A DNA stretch of 20,945 nt, taken from contig CAJQOE010000084.1 in NCBI GenBank assembly GCA_905479885.1, positions 1 through 20,945 of the forward strand, given 5' to 3'. Origin of the DNA: an uncultured Rickettsiaceae bacterium (GTDB lineage Bacteria > Pseudomonadota > Alphaproteobacteria > Rickettsiales > Rickettsiaceae). Under the pieces are notes generated by a model, which made no database searches, had not been told where the DNA came from, and saw nothing but the letters and a program-made list of their open reading frames with translations. Positions 1-8,761 of this stretch are shown in pieces. The position numbers and the translations under genes were made by a program. Numbering within the stretch: the stretch's first letter is position 1; every line of letters starts with the position of its first letter.

Positions 1-479
1 GGATCGATTGCACCTTTAAAAGTACCTACCTTTACTTCATAATCGTTACGTGTGTCGACAGTAACTACATCATCACGCCCAATGAAATCGCTCCAATCTT
101 TACTATCTATATACTGACCTTTTAGGTTTTCAACGTCTAACTCGCCAATTTTCAAAGCTACAATTTCCTGCTTGAGTTTTACTTTCATTTTAGAAAATGG
201 CGCTGCATCACAATAATTTACTTTTGTACTAATTGTCTCTGCACCAGTAAGTTTTTTTATTTCACTTATGATAAAGTGCAAGTTCTCTTCCTTACCAGAA
301 AGAGACCCATTCAACCCTTCACTAGCTAGGATCACAGTACCATTGACATATTTCCTTTTAGCAGCCAATAAAATTTGTGGCTGTAATATCGCTGTGTCTG
401 CAATATTTACAAAACTATAAAAACTTAATACCGCAACTCTCTCTTGGTCCTTTTTTATTATATCTTCCATATACATCAT
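1..479 (-). CDS. trhO: tRNA uridine(34) hydroxylase TrhO (UPF0176, rhodanese-like), N-terminal part
   Basis: Partial gene: about 159 N-terminal residues are present and the rest lies beyond base 1. TrhO uses molecular oxygen to hydroxylate U34 of certain tRNAs, the first step toward 5-(carboxy)methoxyuridine-type wobble modifications. Seen here: an N-terminal acylphosphatase-like half with an ASEGLNGSLSG segment (residues about 52-62), a KMKVKLKQEIVALKIG linker (98-112) and the opening of the rhodanese domain, VDTRNDYEVKVGTFKGAID (141-159). The catalytic rhodanese cysteine loop is off the window, so its presence cannot be checked. Three in-frame ATGs occur at 479, 476 and 470; the first follows the htrA stop codon directly, which suggests translational coupling. 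It is the last visible gene of the hflK-hflC-htrA transcription unit. The family call is firm; the exact start is not. Confidence 0.87.
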   Translation of the reverse strand, partial: MMYMEDIIKKDQERVAVLSFYSFVNIADTAILQPQILLAAKRKYVNGTVILASEGLNGSLSGKEENLHFIISEIKKLTGAETISTKVNYCDAAPFSKMKVKLKQEIVALKIGELDVENLKGQYIDSKDWSDFIGRDDVVTVDTRNDYEVKVGTFKGAID

Positions 480-1910
480 TTATTTTATTGGTAATGCAAC
501 AAACATTGTAATCTCACCTCTCTTAACCAGAAGCACTACACTTTGCTTTTTCTCGCCCTTGATTTTTTCATGCACGCTATCAAATTGCTCAATATCACTG
601 ATCTGTTGTTGATTAATTGCGGTGATTAAATCTCCTACTCTTAAATCAAAATTCAATTCTCCATCACCAACTTCAACAACGACAATCCCTTTAGCGCCTT
701 CATTTAAACCAAACTTTGTGATTAAAACTGGAGATAAATTAGCAAATACTATACCAGATTTTTCTAACGTAGTCTCTTTCTCAATTACAGTTTCTTCTTT
801 AGGTTGCTCAAATTCAACAATTTTAGCAACTAAATCTATAGGCTTATTATCTCTCACAACAGTGAGTTTTACTTTTTCACCTATATGGATATCAGCAACA
901 AAAAGTTGTAATTTTCTTGAATTCAAAACCATTTGATCATTAAATTCAGTAATCAAATCTCCGCGCTTAAGGCCAGCTTTATCCCCTGCTCCACCGGCAC
1001 GTACATCTACAATCAGTACGCCATACGTTTTACTCAAAGATAAAGCTTCTGCTAATTCTTTGGTTACTTCTTGTATAGCAATATCCAAACGACCGCGACT
1101 AATTTTGCCTTTCTCCTTCAACTGATTCATAATATCTTGAACAGTATGTGCAGGAATAGCAAACCCAATGCCAATATTAGTTCCACCACCTACATCAGGT
1201 ATCGATGTATTTAAGCCAATAACCTTGCCTTCAATATTAAATAATGGCCCACCAGAATTACCTGTATTTATTGCTGCATCAGTTTGGATAAAGTCATCAA
1301 CCAACTCATCCTGATTTATTCCTAAATCTCTACCTTGCGAAGAAATAATACCAGTAGTCACCGTACCACCAAAACCAAGTGGATTACCGATAGCAATTAC
1401 CACGTCTCCAACTCTAGTCTTACTAGAGCTAGCAAAACTTACAGCTGGCAATTTTTCCTTAGTATCTATTTTCAAAAGAGCTAAATCCGTTTTAGGATCA
1501 GTACCAATTATTATTGCAGGTAGCTCCACCCCATCTGATAATTTTACGTGAATTTCATCTGAATCAGCCACTACATGGTTATTGGTGATAATATAACCGT
1601 CCTCATCAACAATAAAACCAGATCCAAGAGACATTACTCTTGGGCTAACGTACGCCCCATCAAAGGAAAAAGGCACATTGAACCGTTCAAAAAAATTATT
1701 AAATTGTTCAAACGGAATTATTTCAGGCAATGAATTACCTTCTGCATCACTTGGACTAATGTGCTTCACCGTATATACATTAACTAGCGTAGGCATTAAT
1801 GGCTCAACAATATCTGCAAAACTTGTTATATGCACAGGAGCCGATGCGTATACAGGCACTGCCGCATAAAATAAAAAAATACTAAAAAAAGCTGCTTTTA
1901 ATTGTTGCAT
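480..1910 (-). CDS. htrA: HtrA/DegP-family periplasmic serine protease
   Basis: Protease and chaperone that degrades misfolded envelope proteins. The 476-residue product has a Sec signal peptide (residues 1-24, likely cut after YASA). The trypsin-like domain holds the complete triad: His112 in TNNHVV, Asp142 in KTDLALLKI and Ser219 in GNSGGPL. Two PDZ domains follow, roughly 270-365 and 385-475; the first has a GVLIVDV...AGLKRGD carboxylate-binding region. Length and two-PDZ layout match DegP/DegQ rather than the single-PDZ DegS. It starts 4 bases after hflC with an AGGA ribosome site about 10 bases upstream that lies inside the hflC end, so the two are coupled. Clustering with hflKC is usual in Rickettsiales and fits a shared envelope quality-control role. 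DegP versus DegQ cannot be decided from sequence alone. Confidence 0.95.
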   Translation of the reverse strand: MQQLKAAFFSIFLFYAAVPVYASAPVHITSFADIVEPLMPTLVNVYTVKHISPSDAEGNSLPEIIPFEQFNNFFERFNVPFSFDGAYVSPRVMSLGSGFIVDEDGYIITNNHVVADSDEIHVKLSDGVELPAIIIGTDPKTDLALLKIDTKEKLPAVSFASSSKTRVGDVVIAIGNPLGFGGTVTTGIISSQGRDLGINQDELVDDFIQTDAAINTGNSGGPLFNIEGKVIGLNTSIPDVGGGTNIGIGFAIPAHTVQDIMNQLKEKGKISRGRLDIAIQEVTKELAEALSLSKTYGVLIVDVRAGGAGDKAGLKRGDLITEFNDQMVLNSRKLQLFVADIHIGEKVKLTVVRDNKPIDLVAKIVEFEQPKEETVIEKETTLEKSGIVFANLSPVLITKFGLNEGAKGIVVVEVGDGELNFDLRVGDLITAINQQQISDIEQFDSVHEKIKGEKKQSVVLLVKRGEITMFVALPIK

Positions 1911-1914
1911 ATCT

Positions 1915-2772
1915 TTATTTTCCTATTTGTAGATATTTAAAAAATTCCGAATTTGGAGACAAAACAAACTGTGTATTTTCTTGAGCAAGTGATGTCTTAT
2001 ATGCTAGTAGTGATCTATAAAATTTATAAAATTCCGGATCTTTTGAATATGCAGCGTTATAAATTTTTGCTGATTCATTATCTCCTAAACCTTTTATTGT
2101 TTGAGACTCCATATATGCATCAGCCAGAATTACTTTATTTTTTTTATCTGCTTTAGCTCTGATACGCGCTGACTCTTCAGCTCCCTCTGCTCTAATCTGT
2201 TTAGCTTCCTTCTCACGCTCAGTTTGCATCCTGGAATAAATTGCTTGGCTGTTTTCTTTTGGCAAATCCGCTTTTAAAATACGAACGTCAATTAATTCAA
2301 TGCCAAACGCTTTTGTTTCAGCTGAGACTAAATCACGAATTTGATACATTAAATTTGCACGTTGATCAGTAAGCAATGTGCTCAAAGGATATTTACCAAT
2401 AATTGTACGCATTGCAGATTCTAACGTTTTATTTAAACGTAGATTAGCACCAGCATAATTATGTACCGTTTGAACGAATTTCAATGTATTTATAATTTTG
2501 TATTTTGCAAAAGCATCCACAATCACACGCTTTTCATCAGAAGCTGTAAGCTCCTTTTCTTCTGCGCTAACATTTAAAATACGTTTGTCCAAAAATTGTA
2601 CATTCTGTATTAGCGGAATCTTTATATTCAAACCAGGTTTTTCTACCATTCTAACAGCTTCACCGAACTGGAATACTATACCCGTCTCTCTTTGATCAAC
2701 AGTAAATAGGGACCCAGCAATTATTATAATGGCAGCGAAACCAGACAAAACTATAATGTGCAATTTATTCAT
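1915..2772 (-). CDS. hflC: HflC, SPFH-domain regulator of FtsH
   Basis: HflC pairs with HflK to form a large membrane-anchored cage on the periplasmic side that encloses the FtsH protease and controls its access to membrane substrates. The 285-residue protein has one N-terminal transmembrane anchor (about residues 5-25), then the SPFH/band-7 domain starting at VDQRETGIVFQFGE. A charged alanine/glutamate/lysine-rich helix (about 185-230, QTEREKEAKQIRAEGAEE) is typical of the family's coiled-coil rod. Length is close to the usual 290-330 residues. It lies 29 bases downstream of hflK and 4 bases upstream of htrA on the same strand. No strong ribosome site precedes the ATG, as for most genes here. 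Assignment as HflC rather than HflK rests on the very short N-terminus before the anchor and on gene order. Confidence 0.94.
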   Translation of the reverse strand: MNKLHIIVLSGFAAIIIIAGSLFTVDQRETGIVFQFGEAVRMVEKPGLNIKIPLIQNVQFLDKRILNVSAEEKELTASDEKRVIVDAFAKYKIINTLKFVQTVHNYAGANLRLNKTLESAMRTIIGKYPLSTLLTDQRANLMYQIRDLVSAETKAFGIELIDVRILKADLPKENSQAIYSRMQTEREKEAKQIRAEGAEESARIRAKADKKNKVILADAYMESQTIKGLGDNESAKIYNAAYSKDPEFYKFYRSLLAYKTSLAQENTQFVLSPNSEFFKYLQIGK

Positions 2773-2801
2773 ATAACTATATTTATTATTTAATTAGCGA
2801 T

Positions 2802-3857
2802 TTATTTTTCAAACAAGTTTTTTTGGTTCACGGCCATATGTGGAAGCATACCTTCACCACCCATAATAACTTTATTAGCATCTTGTAATATGGATTCCAT
2901 AACCTCTATGTATAGTCGACTTCTTGTCACCTCCTTACCCATAGAATATTGTACGTATAATGAATTAAATCTTGCAGCATTACCCTTCGCTTTAGCAATA
3001 ACTTCCGCCTTGTAGCCTTCAGCTTCTTCATGAATTTTTGCAGCCTCACCTCTCGCTCTAGGTAAAACATCATTCTGATAGGCTTCTGATTCATTAATAA
3101 CTTTTTCCTTATCAGCTTTTGCGGTTTGAACATCACGATATGCAGCGATTACCTCTTCCGGGGGTTCAGCTCTTAACAGCTTAACCTGCTCTATAGTAAC
3201 ACCCGCACCATATTGGTTAAGAATTTGCTGAATTAAATCTTCAATTTTATCAGCAATAGCTTGTTTTTGATTAGAAAGCACAGAGCTAATAGGAATATTT
3301 CCTATTACTTCACGAATAGCACTCTCTGATATTGCTTTTACAGTGTCTTGCTGGTCAATCAAATTAAAAGTATATTTTGAAAGGTCATCAATATGCCACA
3401 TAACATCCACATGCAACTCAATGATATTCTCGTCGCCAGTTAGCATTATACTTTCACCTTTTATATCACGAGTAGATACAGCACCACCAACCCTAGATCG
3501 CCCTGTCGAACGATAACCAATTTCAATGCGTTTTGATTCATCAACCTTCTCTATAATTGTTTCTTCAAATGGTGCCGGAATATGATAATTCAAGCCAGGC
3601 ATAGCAATCCTATGATATTTACCAAAACGAAGAACTACAGCTTGCTGCCCTTCTTCCACTTTGTAAACACCATAGCTACACCATAATACAACTAATGCAA
3701 CTACAACCAACATAACTGTTCTAAAGCTAAAATTAAATTGAAAATTATCAAAATTAAACTGATCTTTCTTTCTTTTTTTGGTAAATACATTCTCTTCTTG
3801 TTCCAGATCATCCCAAGGAGATTTTTTGAATATCTGGCCGTATACTTTGCTGATCAT
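2802..3857 (-). CDS. hflK: HflK, SPFH-domain regulator of FtsH
   Basis: Partner of HflC in the complex that modulates FtsH. The 351-residue product begins with a cytosolic N-terminal tail opening with KKSPWDDLEQEE, a short version of the usual HflK leader. A transmembrane helix follows at about residues 47-64, then the SPFH domain from VEEGQQAVVLRFGK. The long helical segment with PRARGEAAKIHEEAEGYKAE forms the rod of the cage. The C-terminus ends in GGEGMLPHMAVN, near the typical HflK ending. The gene opens the minus-strand operon hflK-hflC-htrA-trhO and is divergent from mrp across a 78-base intergenic region with overlapping promoter-like elements. The ATG at 3857 is the first in frame and gives a family-typical N-terminus. 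Confidence 0.95.
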   Translation of the reverse strand: MISKVYGQIFKKSPWDDLEQEENVFTKKRKKDQFNFDNFQFNFSFRTVMLVVVALVVLWCSYGVYKVEEGQQAVVLRFGKYHRIAMPGLNYHIPAPFEETIIEKVDESKRIEIGYRSTGRSRVGGAVSTRDIKGESIMLTGDENIIELHVDVMWHIDDLSKYTFNLIDQQDTVKAISESAIREVIGNIPISSVLSNQKQAIADKIEDLIQQILNQYGAGVTIEQVKLLRAEPPEEVIAAYRDVQTAKADKEKVINESEAYQNDVLPRARGEAAKIHEEAEGYKAEVIAKAKGNAARFNSLYVQYSMGKEVTRSRLYIEVMESILQDANKVIMGGEGMLPHMAVNQKNLFEK

Positions 3858-3879
3858 TATTGGAAACCATAATTAAGAT

Positions 3880-3907
3880 TTTGTAAAAACAACTAATTGC
3901 ATATAAT
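3880..3907 (+). promoter_or_regulatory. Candidate promoter of mrp
   Basis: A perfect TATAAT (3902-3907) lies about 28 bases before the mrp ATG. The upstream element is poor: TTTGTA at 3880-3885 with a 16-base spacer. The -10 shares bases 3905-3907 with the minus-strand hflK -10, so the two promoters should compete for polymerase if both are used. Confidence 0.35.
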
Positions 3908-3933
3908 ATAGTAAAATTATAATATTTATGCAA
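3905..3933 (-). promoter_or_regulatory. Candidate promoter of the hflK operon
   Basis: On the minus strand a TTGCAT -35-like box (3928-3933) is separated by 17 bases from TATATT (3905-3910, five of six matches to TATAAT). Initiation would fall about 40-45 bases before the hflK ATG. The -10 overlaps the -10 proposed for mrp on the opposite strand. Sequence match only. Confidence 0.4.
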
Positions 3934-3935
3934 GC

Positions 3936-4934
3936 ATGACGAATTTTAATAAACCGCAAATCAGTGCTATTATCTCTAAAATCACTTTTTTAGATGGTTC
4001 TTCTGTGCAAGAACGCGCCTCAGACATAGTAATAAAGAACAATAATCTAGGTTTTTCACTGGATATCACTGGTCTTGAACCACTGCATGCTGAAGAGGTT
4101 AGAAATACCACAATACAACAATTACAAGACATCAAAGACATTGAGAAAATTAGCATAGTACTAACTAGTAACCGCCAAGCATCAACGCCAAGTAAAACAG
4201 AAAAAGCAAAATTACATATCGAGGGCGTTGCTCAGGTTATTCTTGTTGCCGCTGGCAAAGGCGGCGTTGGCAAATCCACAATTTCAGCATTATTAGCACA
4301 TAAATTAACAACAGAGGGCAAAAAAGTAGGTATCATTGATGCTGATATTTATGGACCATCTATTCCTCATATGTTCGGTCTACAAGGCAAACCAGCTCTA
4401 GAAAATGACCGCATGATTCCCTTACAAAATTATAATATCCTAGTGAATTCCATAGGCTTTTTAACCGCCCCATCTGCTTCTATTAGTTGGCGAGGGCCTA
4501 TGACTAGCAAGGCACTATATCAATTATTATCACTAACGAACTGGGGCAATCTTGATTACTTGATTATTGATACCCCACCTGGAACCGGCGATATACATTT
4601 AAGCCTTTTACAAAATTATATTATTGATCAAGTTTTAATGGTAACTACACCACAAAAAATTTCTGAGCTAGATGTAAGCCGTGCTATAGGTTTATATAAT
4701 AAATTTAACATACCCATCATAGGTATTATAGAAAATATGAGTTATTATATTGAGCCTAAGTCTAAACAAGCAATACAATTATTCTCCGGACAAAGCGGGG
4801 AAATAATTGCAAAAAAATATAATATCCCTTTATTGGCAAAATTACCTATAAACCCAGATCTATCATATGCTTGTGACACTGGACAGGATTTATCCAACTA
4901 TACTAATTTATTAAATGGAGTAATCGTCAACTAG
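3936..4934 (+). CDS. mrp: Mrp/ApbC/NBP35-family iron-sulfur carrier ATPase
   Basis: P-loop ATPase of the MinD/Mrp superfamily that carries or inserts Fe-S clusters in the cytosol. The 332-residue protein has an N-terminal MIP18/DUF59-like domain (about 1-85) and a P-loop domain with the deviant Walker A GKGGVGKS at 107-114. Further motifs are DADIYGPS (135-142) and the DTPPGTGD switch (212-219). ENMSYY at 267-272 is also a family signature, but the CPxC pair that usually follows and binds the bridging cluster is absent here (YIEPKSKQ instead). From memory, many alphaproteobacterial homologues also lack it. The gene is divergent from hflK, and its last 8 bases overlap the 3' end of the convergent SulP gene. 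ATG at 3936 is the natural start. Confidence 0.93.
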   Translation: MTNFNKPQISAIISKITFLDGSSVQERASDIVIKNNNLGFSLDITGLEPLHAEEVRNTTIQQLQDIKDIEKISIVLTSNRQASTPSKTEKAKLHIEGVAQVILVAAGKGGVGKSTISALLAHKLTTEGKKVGIIDADIYGPSIPHMFGLQGKPALENDRMIPLQNYNILVNSIGFLTAPSASISWRGPMTSKALYQLLSLTNWGNLDYLIIDTPPGTGDIHLSLLQNYIIDQVLMVTTPQKISELDVSRAIGLYNKFNIPIIGIIENMSYYIEPKSKQAIQLFSGQSGEIIAKKYNIPLLAKLPINPDLSYACDTGQDLSNYTNLLNGVIVN

Positions 4935-6360
4935 CGACTTTACCCATTACCTGACTGATGATCGTTGCGCTAGCTTGATTCATACCAATAATTTCTACCG
5001 TAATGCCATTATTACGCATTTTAGCGGTTGCTTTATTTAATGCATCAACAGCAGAAACATCCCAAAAATGAGCATTAGTTAAATCAATCGTGATTGCCGT
5101 GATATTTTCTTTGAAATCAAACACTTCAATAAAGCTTGAAGCTGATGCAAAAAACACTTGTCCAAATATATTATATCTTCGCGTTGTACCAGCATTGATC
5201 AATTCCGACTCCACAGAAAATGAATGCGCTACCTTATAAGCAAAAAAGAAGCCACTCATCAGCACGCCAACAAATACACCTTGCGCTAAATCATGCGTTA
5301 TCACTACTACCAATACGGTAGTCAAGACAACCAAATTAGATGTCATTGGAGTGCGTCTAGCCTTAAATATAGATGACCAATTAAACGTGCTAATTGACAC
5401 CATTATCATAACTGATACTAAAGCAGCGAGAGGAATTCTCCTTACAAAATCGCCAAAAGCAAGTATCATAAACATTAAAAAACAACCAGCAAATAATATG
5501 CCAAGCCTACTACGACCACCAGATTGAACGTTGATTATTGATTGACCAATCAATGCGCAACCAGCCATTCCACTAAAAAAACCAGCTATAATATTAGCAA
5601 TCCCTTGGCCTCTACATTCCTTGTTTTTCTTACTAGGCGAATCAGTTAAATCATCAATAATAACAGAAGTCATCATTGTCTCTAGCAAACCAACAACCGC
5701 TAATGTAGCTGAATAAGGAAAAATAATAACTAATGTTTCAAAATTAAAAGGAATATTTGGAATCAAGAACACTGGCATAGTAGTTGGTAGCTCACCCATA
5801 TCGCCTATAGTCTTAAGATCAAAATCAATAAACAGACTAAGAGTAGTTACAATAATAATACAAACCAACGTTGAAGGGATGGCTTTAGTAATGTAAGGAA
5901 ATAAATATATTATAAATAAGCCAAATGCCACCATCGCATACATAGACACTCCCGCCCCTTGAAATGCCGGTAATTGTGCAAGAAAAATTAAAATTGCTAA
6001 AGAGTTTACAAACCCATTAGTCACAGATTTAGATACAAAACGCAATAACGAACTAAAATTCAAATAACCAGCCACAATCTGCAATACACCAGTTAAAATC
6101 GATGCTGCAAATAAATATTGCACTCCATGCTCTTTTACCAGAGTGACCATCAATATTGCCATAGCACCAGCTGTGGATGAAATCATTCCTGGACGTCCAC
6201 CAACAAAAGCTATCACAACCGCTATACAGAACGACGCATAAAAACCAATTTTAGGGTCTACACCAGCAATAATTGAAAAGGCAAGTGCTACAACAGTGCC
6301 AGCAAGCAGATCACCACGTACATTACTAAACCATTCCGATTTAATTTTTGTGTATAACAT
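4927..6360 (-). CDS. SulP-family inorganic anion transporter with STAS domain
   Basis: Inner-membrane secondary transporter for an anion such as sulfate, bicarbonate or a dicarboxylate; the substrate cannot be read from sequence. It has the SulP architecture: a transmembrane core of roughly 12 segments over residues 15-380 and a cytosolic STAS domain over about 390-475. Core signatures include GDLLAGTVVALAFSIIAG near the N-terminus, STAGAMA and GQSIINVQSGGRSR. The STAS core is TIDLTNAHFWDVSAVDAL. The 477-residue length is short for SulP but matches compact bacterial YbaR-type members. I chose ATG at 6360; an in-frame TTG at 6369 with a GAG upstream would add three residues. The gene stands alone, convergent with mrp by an 8-base overlap, with a 159-base spacer to gpsA. 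Confidence 0.92.
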   Translation of the reverse strand: MLYTKIKSEWFSNVRGDLLAGTVVALAFSIIAGVDPKIGFYASFCIAVVIAFVGGRPGMISSTAGAMAILMVTLVKEHGVQYLFAASILTGVLQIVAGYLNFSSLLRFVSKSVTNGFVNSLAILIFLAQLPAFQGAGVSMYAMVAFGLFIIYLFPYITKAIPSTLVCIIIVTTLSLFIDFDLKTIGDMGELPTTMPVFLIPNIPFNFETLVIIFPYSATLAVVGLLETMMTSVIIDDLTDSPSKKNKECRGQGIANIIAGFFSGMAGCALIGQSIINVQSGGRSRLGILFAGCFLMFMILAFGDFVRRIPLAALVSVMIMVSISTFNWSSIFKARRTPMTSNLVVLTTVLVVVITHDLAQGVFVGVLMSGFFFAYKVAHSFSVESELINAGTTRRYNIFGQVFFASASSFIEVFDFKENITAITIDLTNAHFWDVSAVDALNKATAKMRNNGITVEIIGMNQASATIISQVMGKVAS

Positions 6361-6519
6361 AAATATCAATATATCTCATTTATTACTAATTTTTCAGATA
6401 GTTGTTAAAATTATCTTATGATGTTAATACCTTAATATGTACTAATCTGCAAGCTTAAAGTTGGATTGGATACAAAATGGCAAGCTATCTATTAGCAAGC
6501 CAATACAATGAATACGAGT

Positions 6520-7452
6520 TTAAACAATGTCTAAAATTGATGATATTATTGGTAAATCAAGATTTATTTTCTTGGCTTTCAAAAAATTCTTCAGCAACCT
6601 AGCAGATGACACCCCCTCGACCAATATTGGATAATTATCAAGAAAATCTCTAGAGTAATTATTTTGATGAAATTCATAACCAAACTTAGTATTACGTGAA
6701 GTTACTGAATAACAAGTAAGGACTAGATCACCCACTACTGCTGGCAAACTTAGCGTTTCGGGCTTACCCCCAAGGAGTTTTGCAATCATAGCAATTTCTT
6801 GCAAAGCGCAACTAATTAGCCAAGCTTTTGCGTTGTCACCAGCACCATCACTCTGAATAATACCACTTTTAATCGCAGCGATATTTTTAATAATGCTGGC
6901 AATTTGTACTGTAATGACATCATCAGAAACCGTTACTTCCAAGGTTTTACTTGCTAAAATTGATGCAATTTTATTAGCGATATCTATATCCTTGGAGGAT
7001 ATAGTAACTGAACTGAATTTATCCTCAGCTACTTCTTTGGCAAAATTAGGACCAGAAATAAACGCATAAGGATTATCTAATTCACTTTCAATTTTATCAG
7101 AAAAGAGCTGGGATGGATTTTCGCATAAGCCCTTTGTAGCTATAAGCAAAATTGTGTTTTTTAACAAACCACCTTCCTTTAACTGCTGCAATATATTTTC
7201 AAACACATGCGATGGCGCCGCCAGGATTATTACATCATACGCAATTATATCTTGTATATTAGAAGTTGCGTGAATGCCCGTGGGCAGGATAATATCCCCA
7301 AGATAAGCGCTATTTTGCTGTTTATTGTTTATTTCTTCGACAACACTATCTTCAATAGCATACAAACTAACGCTACCAACAGCCCTTGCAACTAAACAAG
7401 CAAGAGCTGTTCCCCAAGAACCACCGCCAATAACTGCAAATTTCTTTAACAT
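6520..7452 (-). CDS. gpsA: NAD(P)-dependent glycerol-3-phosphate dehydrogenase
   Basis: Interconverts dihydroxyacetone phosphate and sn-glycerol-3-phosphate in the cytosol, supplying the phospholipid backbone. The 310-residue protein starts with a Rossmann fold whose dinucleotide loop is GGGSWGTA (residues 9-16). A GPNFAKEVA segment follows at 134-142, and Lys189 in the IIKNIAAIKSG helix corresponds to the catalytic lysine region. GDLVLTCYSVTSRNTKFG is the substrate-binding signature. It is slightly shorter than the usual 325-335 residues, mainly at the C-terminus. AAGG about 8 bases before the ATG at 7452 is one of the clearer ribosome sites in the window. It lies 64 bases downstream of mtaB; that gap contains a TTAA-N7-TTAA element, so gpsA may have its own promoter. 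Confidence 0.95.
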   Translation of the reverse strand: MLKKFAVIGGGSWGTALACLVARAVGSVSLYAIEDSVVEEINNKQQNSAYLGDIILPTGIHATSNIQDIIAYDVIILAAPSHVFENILQQLKEGGLLKNTILLIATKGLCENPSQLFSDKIESELDNPYAFISGPNFAKEVAEDKFSSVTISSKDIDIANKIASILASKTLEVTVSDDVITVQIASIIKNIAAIKSGIIQSDGAGDNAKAWLISCALQEIAMIAKLLGGKPETLSLPAVVGDLVLTCYSVTSRNTKFGYEFHQNNYSRDFLDNYPILVEGVSSARLLKNFLKAKKINLDLPIISSILDIV

Positions 7453-7486
7453 GATATAACCTTCTTAATAAAATATACTTAGGTGT

Positions 7487-7501
7487 TTAACATGGTATTA
7501 A
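7487..7501. promoter_or_regulatory. Candidate CtrA-type site TTAA-N7-TTAA upstream of gpsA
   Basis: TTAA-CATGGTA-TTAA followed by C matches the CtrA response-regulator consensus TTAA-N7-TTAAC. It is centred about 42 bases before the gpsA ATG and embedded in an imperfect inverted repeat (7482-7506, one mismatch in nine pairs), so it could instead be a transcript hairpin. In A+T-rich DNA such sites also arise by chance. Confidence 0.25.
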
Positions 7502-7516
7502 CCACCGCCTTGATCT

Positions 7517-8761
7517 TCAAGCCACTTTAGCTAACATATATTCATCGTCAAGAGAAATGAGCTCTGCACTCACTAATTCTCCTGACACGAACTCTCCTTG
7601 CAATTTAACAGGGATAAAACTTTCAGAATGTGCAAGATTATTTTTTTCCACCAATAGCTCTACTTTTTGACCAATATTTTGCTTAAAGAATTTAGTCAAC
7701 TCTTTTAGACCTTCTTGCCTTAGAATCGCAGCTCGATCTTTCCTGATGTGCATAGGAACTTGTGGCATACGCGCAGCTGGTGTCCCTTCTCGCTCAGAGT
7801 ATGGAAAGACGTGCAGATATTGTATACCCGCTTCTGAGATTAATTTCCTAGTATTTTCAAACATTTCATCTGTTTCAGTAGGGAAACCTGCAATAATATC
7901 CGCACCAAAGGAAACTTCTGGACGAATTTTGCGCAGTGAGTGACAAAACTCAAGCACTTGCTCCCTAGTATGACGACGTTTCATACGTTTTAAAATCATA
8001 TTGTCACCAGCTTGCAAGCTGATATGAAAATGCGGCATTAAATTTTTATGATGCGCCATTAGATCAAACAAGGCATCATCAATTTCCGCAACATCTATTG
8101 AAGAAAGACGCAACCTAGCAAGCTCTGGGACTAAGGCTAGTAGACGCTTTATCATCTGAGCGAAAGTTGGACTCCCTGGCAAATCAGTGCCATAGGCTGT
8201 TACGTCGACACCGGTAAGCACCACCTCTTTATAACCTTCGACTACCAGCGTTCTCACTTGCTCTACAATCACACCAATTGGTACCGAACGGCTATTGCCT
8301 CTACCAAATGGTATCATACAAAATGTACATCTATGATCACAACCGTTTTGCACTTGAATAAATGCCCTAGCTTTACCGTCAAAGCTACGTATCAAATGAT
8401 TTGCTGTTTCTTTAACAGACATAATATCATTTACGATCACACGCTCTGAATCTAGGCTATAATATTTATCTGATAGCTTTTCTTCATTGCCAATAACTTT
8501 ATCAACTTCCGGCATATTAGCAAACATAGCAGGATTATTTTGCGCCGCGCACCCGGTAACAATAATAGTCTTCTCTGGATCTTCTTTTTTTAATTTTCTA
8601 ATTGTCTGCCTGGCTTGTTTTTCTGCTTGCTTGGTTACAGCGCAGCTATTAATTACCACGACATTATTCATGCCAGATTTTGCTAAGTTATTTTTAATTA
8701 TCTCGCTTTCGTAAATATTTAAACGACATCCAAAAGTAACTACTTCCTGATTATTACTCAT
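7517..8761 (-). CDS. mtaB: MtaB-type tRNA (t6A37) C2-methylthiotransferase, radical SAM
   Basis: Radical-SAM enzyme that adds a methylthio group to t6A37 of tRNAs reading ANN codons. The 414-residue product has an N-terminal UPF0004 domain with three cluster cysteines (Cys12 in FGCRLN, Cys40 in NSCAV, Cys71 in TGCAAQ). The radical-SAM CxxxCxxC follows (Cys141, Cys145, Cys148 in NGCDHRCTFCMIPFGRG), and there is a C-terminal TRAM-like segment. The FGCRLN and IPFGRG signatures favour MtaB over MiaB or RimO. The open frame runs upstream to 8821, but I start at ATG 8761: it has a perfect GGAGG at 8770-8774 and gives a family-typical N-terminus. The gene overlaps the end of dapF by 8 bases, implying translational coupling. 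Confidence 0.9.
   Translation of the reverse strand: MSNNQEVVTFGCRLNIYESEIIKNNLAKSGMNNVVVINSCAVTKQAEKQARQTIRKLKKEDPEKTIIVTGCAAQNNPAMFANMPEVDKVIGNEEKLSDKYYSLDSERVIVNDIMSVKETANHLIRSFDGKARAFIQVQNGCDHRCTFCMIPFGRGNSRSVPIGVIVEQVRTLVVEGYKEVVLTGVDVTAYGTDLPGSPTFAQMIKRLLALVPELARLRLSSIDVAEIDDALFDLMAHHKNLMPHFHISLQAGDNMILKRMKRRHTREQVLEFCHSLRKIRPEVSFGADIIAGFPTETDEMFENTRKLISEAGIQYLHVFPYSEREGTPAARMPQVPMHIRKDRAAILRQEGLKELTKFFKQNIGQKVELLVEKNNLAHSESFIPVKLQGEFVSGELVSAELISLDDEYMLAKVA

Noticed and set aside
7482..7506. Hairpin (nine pairs, one mismatch) between mtaB and gpsA as a terminator
   Set aside because: No T tract and weak stem; the perfect TTAA-N7-TTAA inside explains most of the symmetry.
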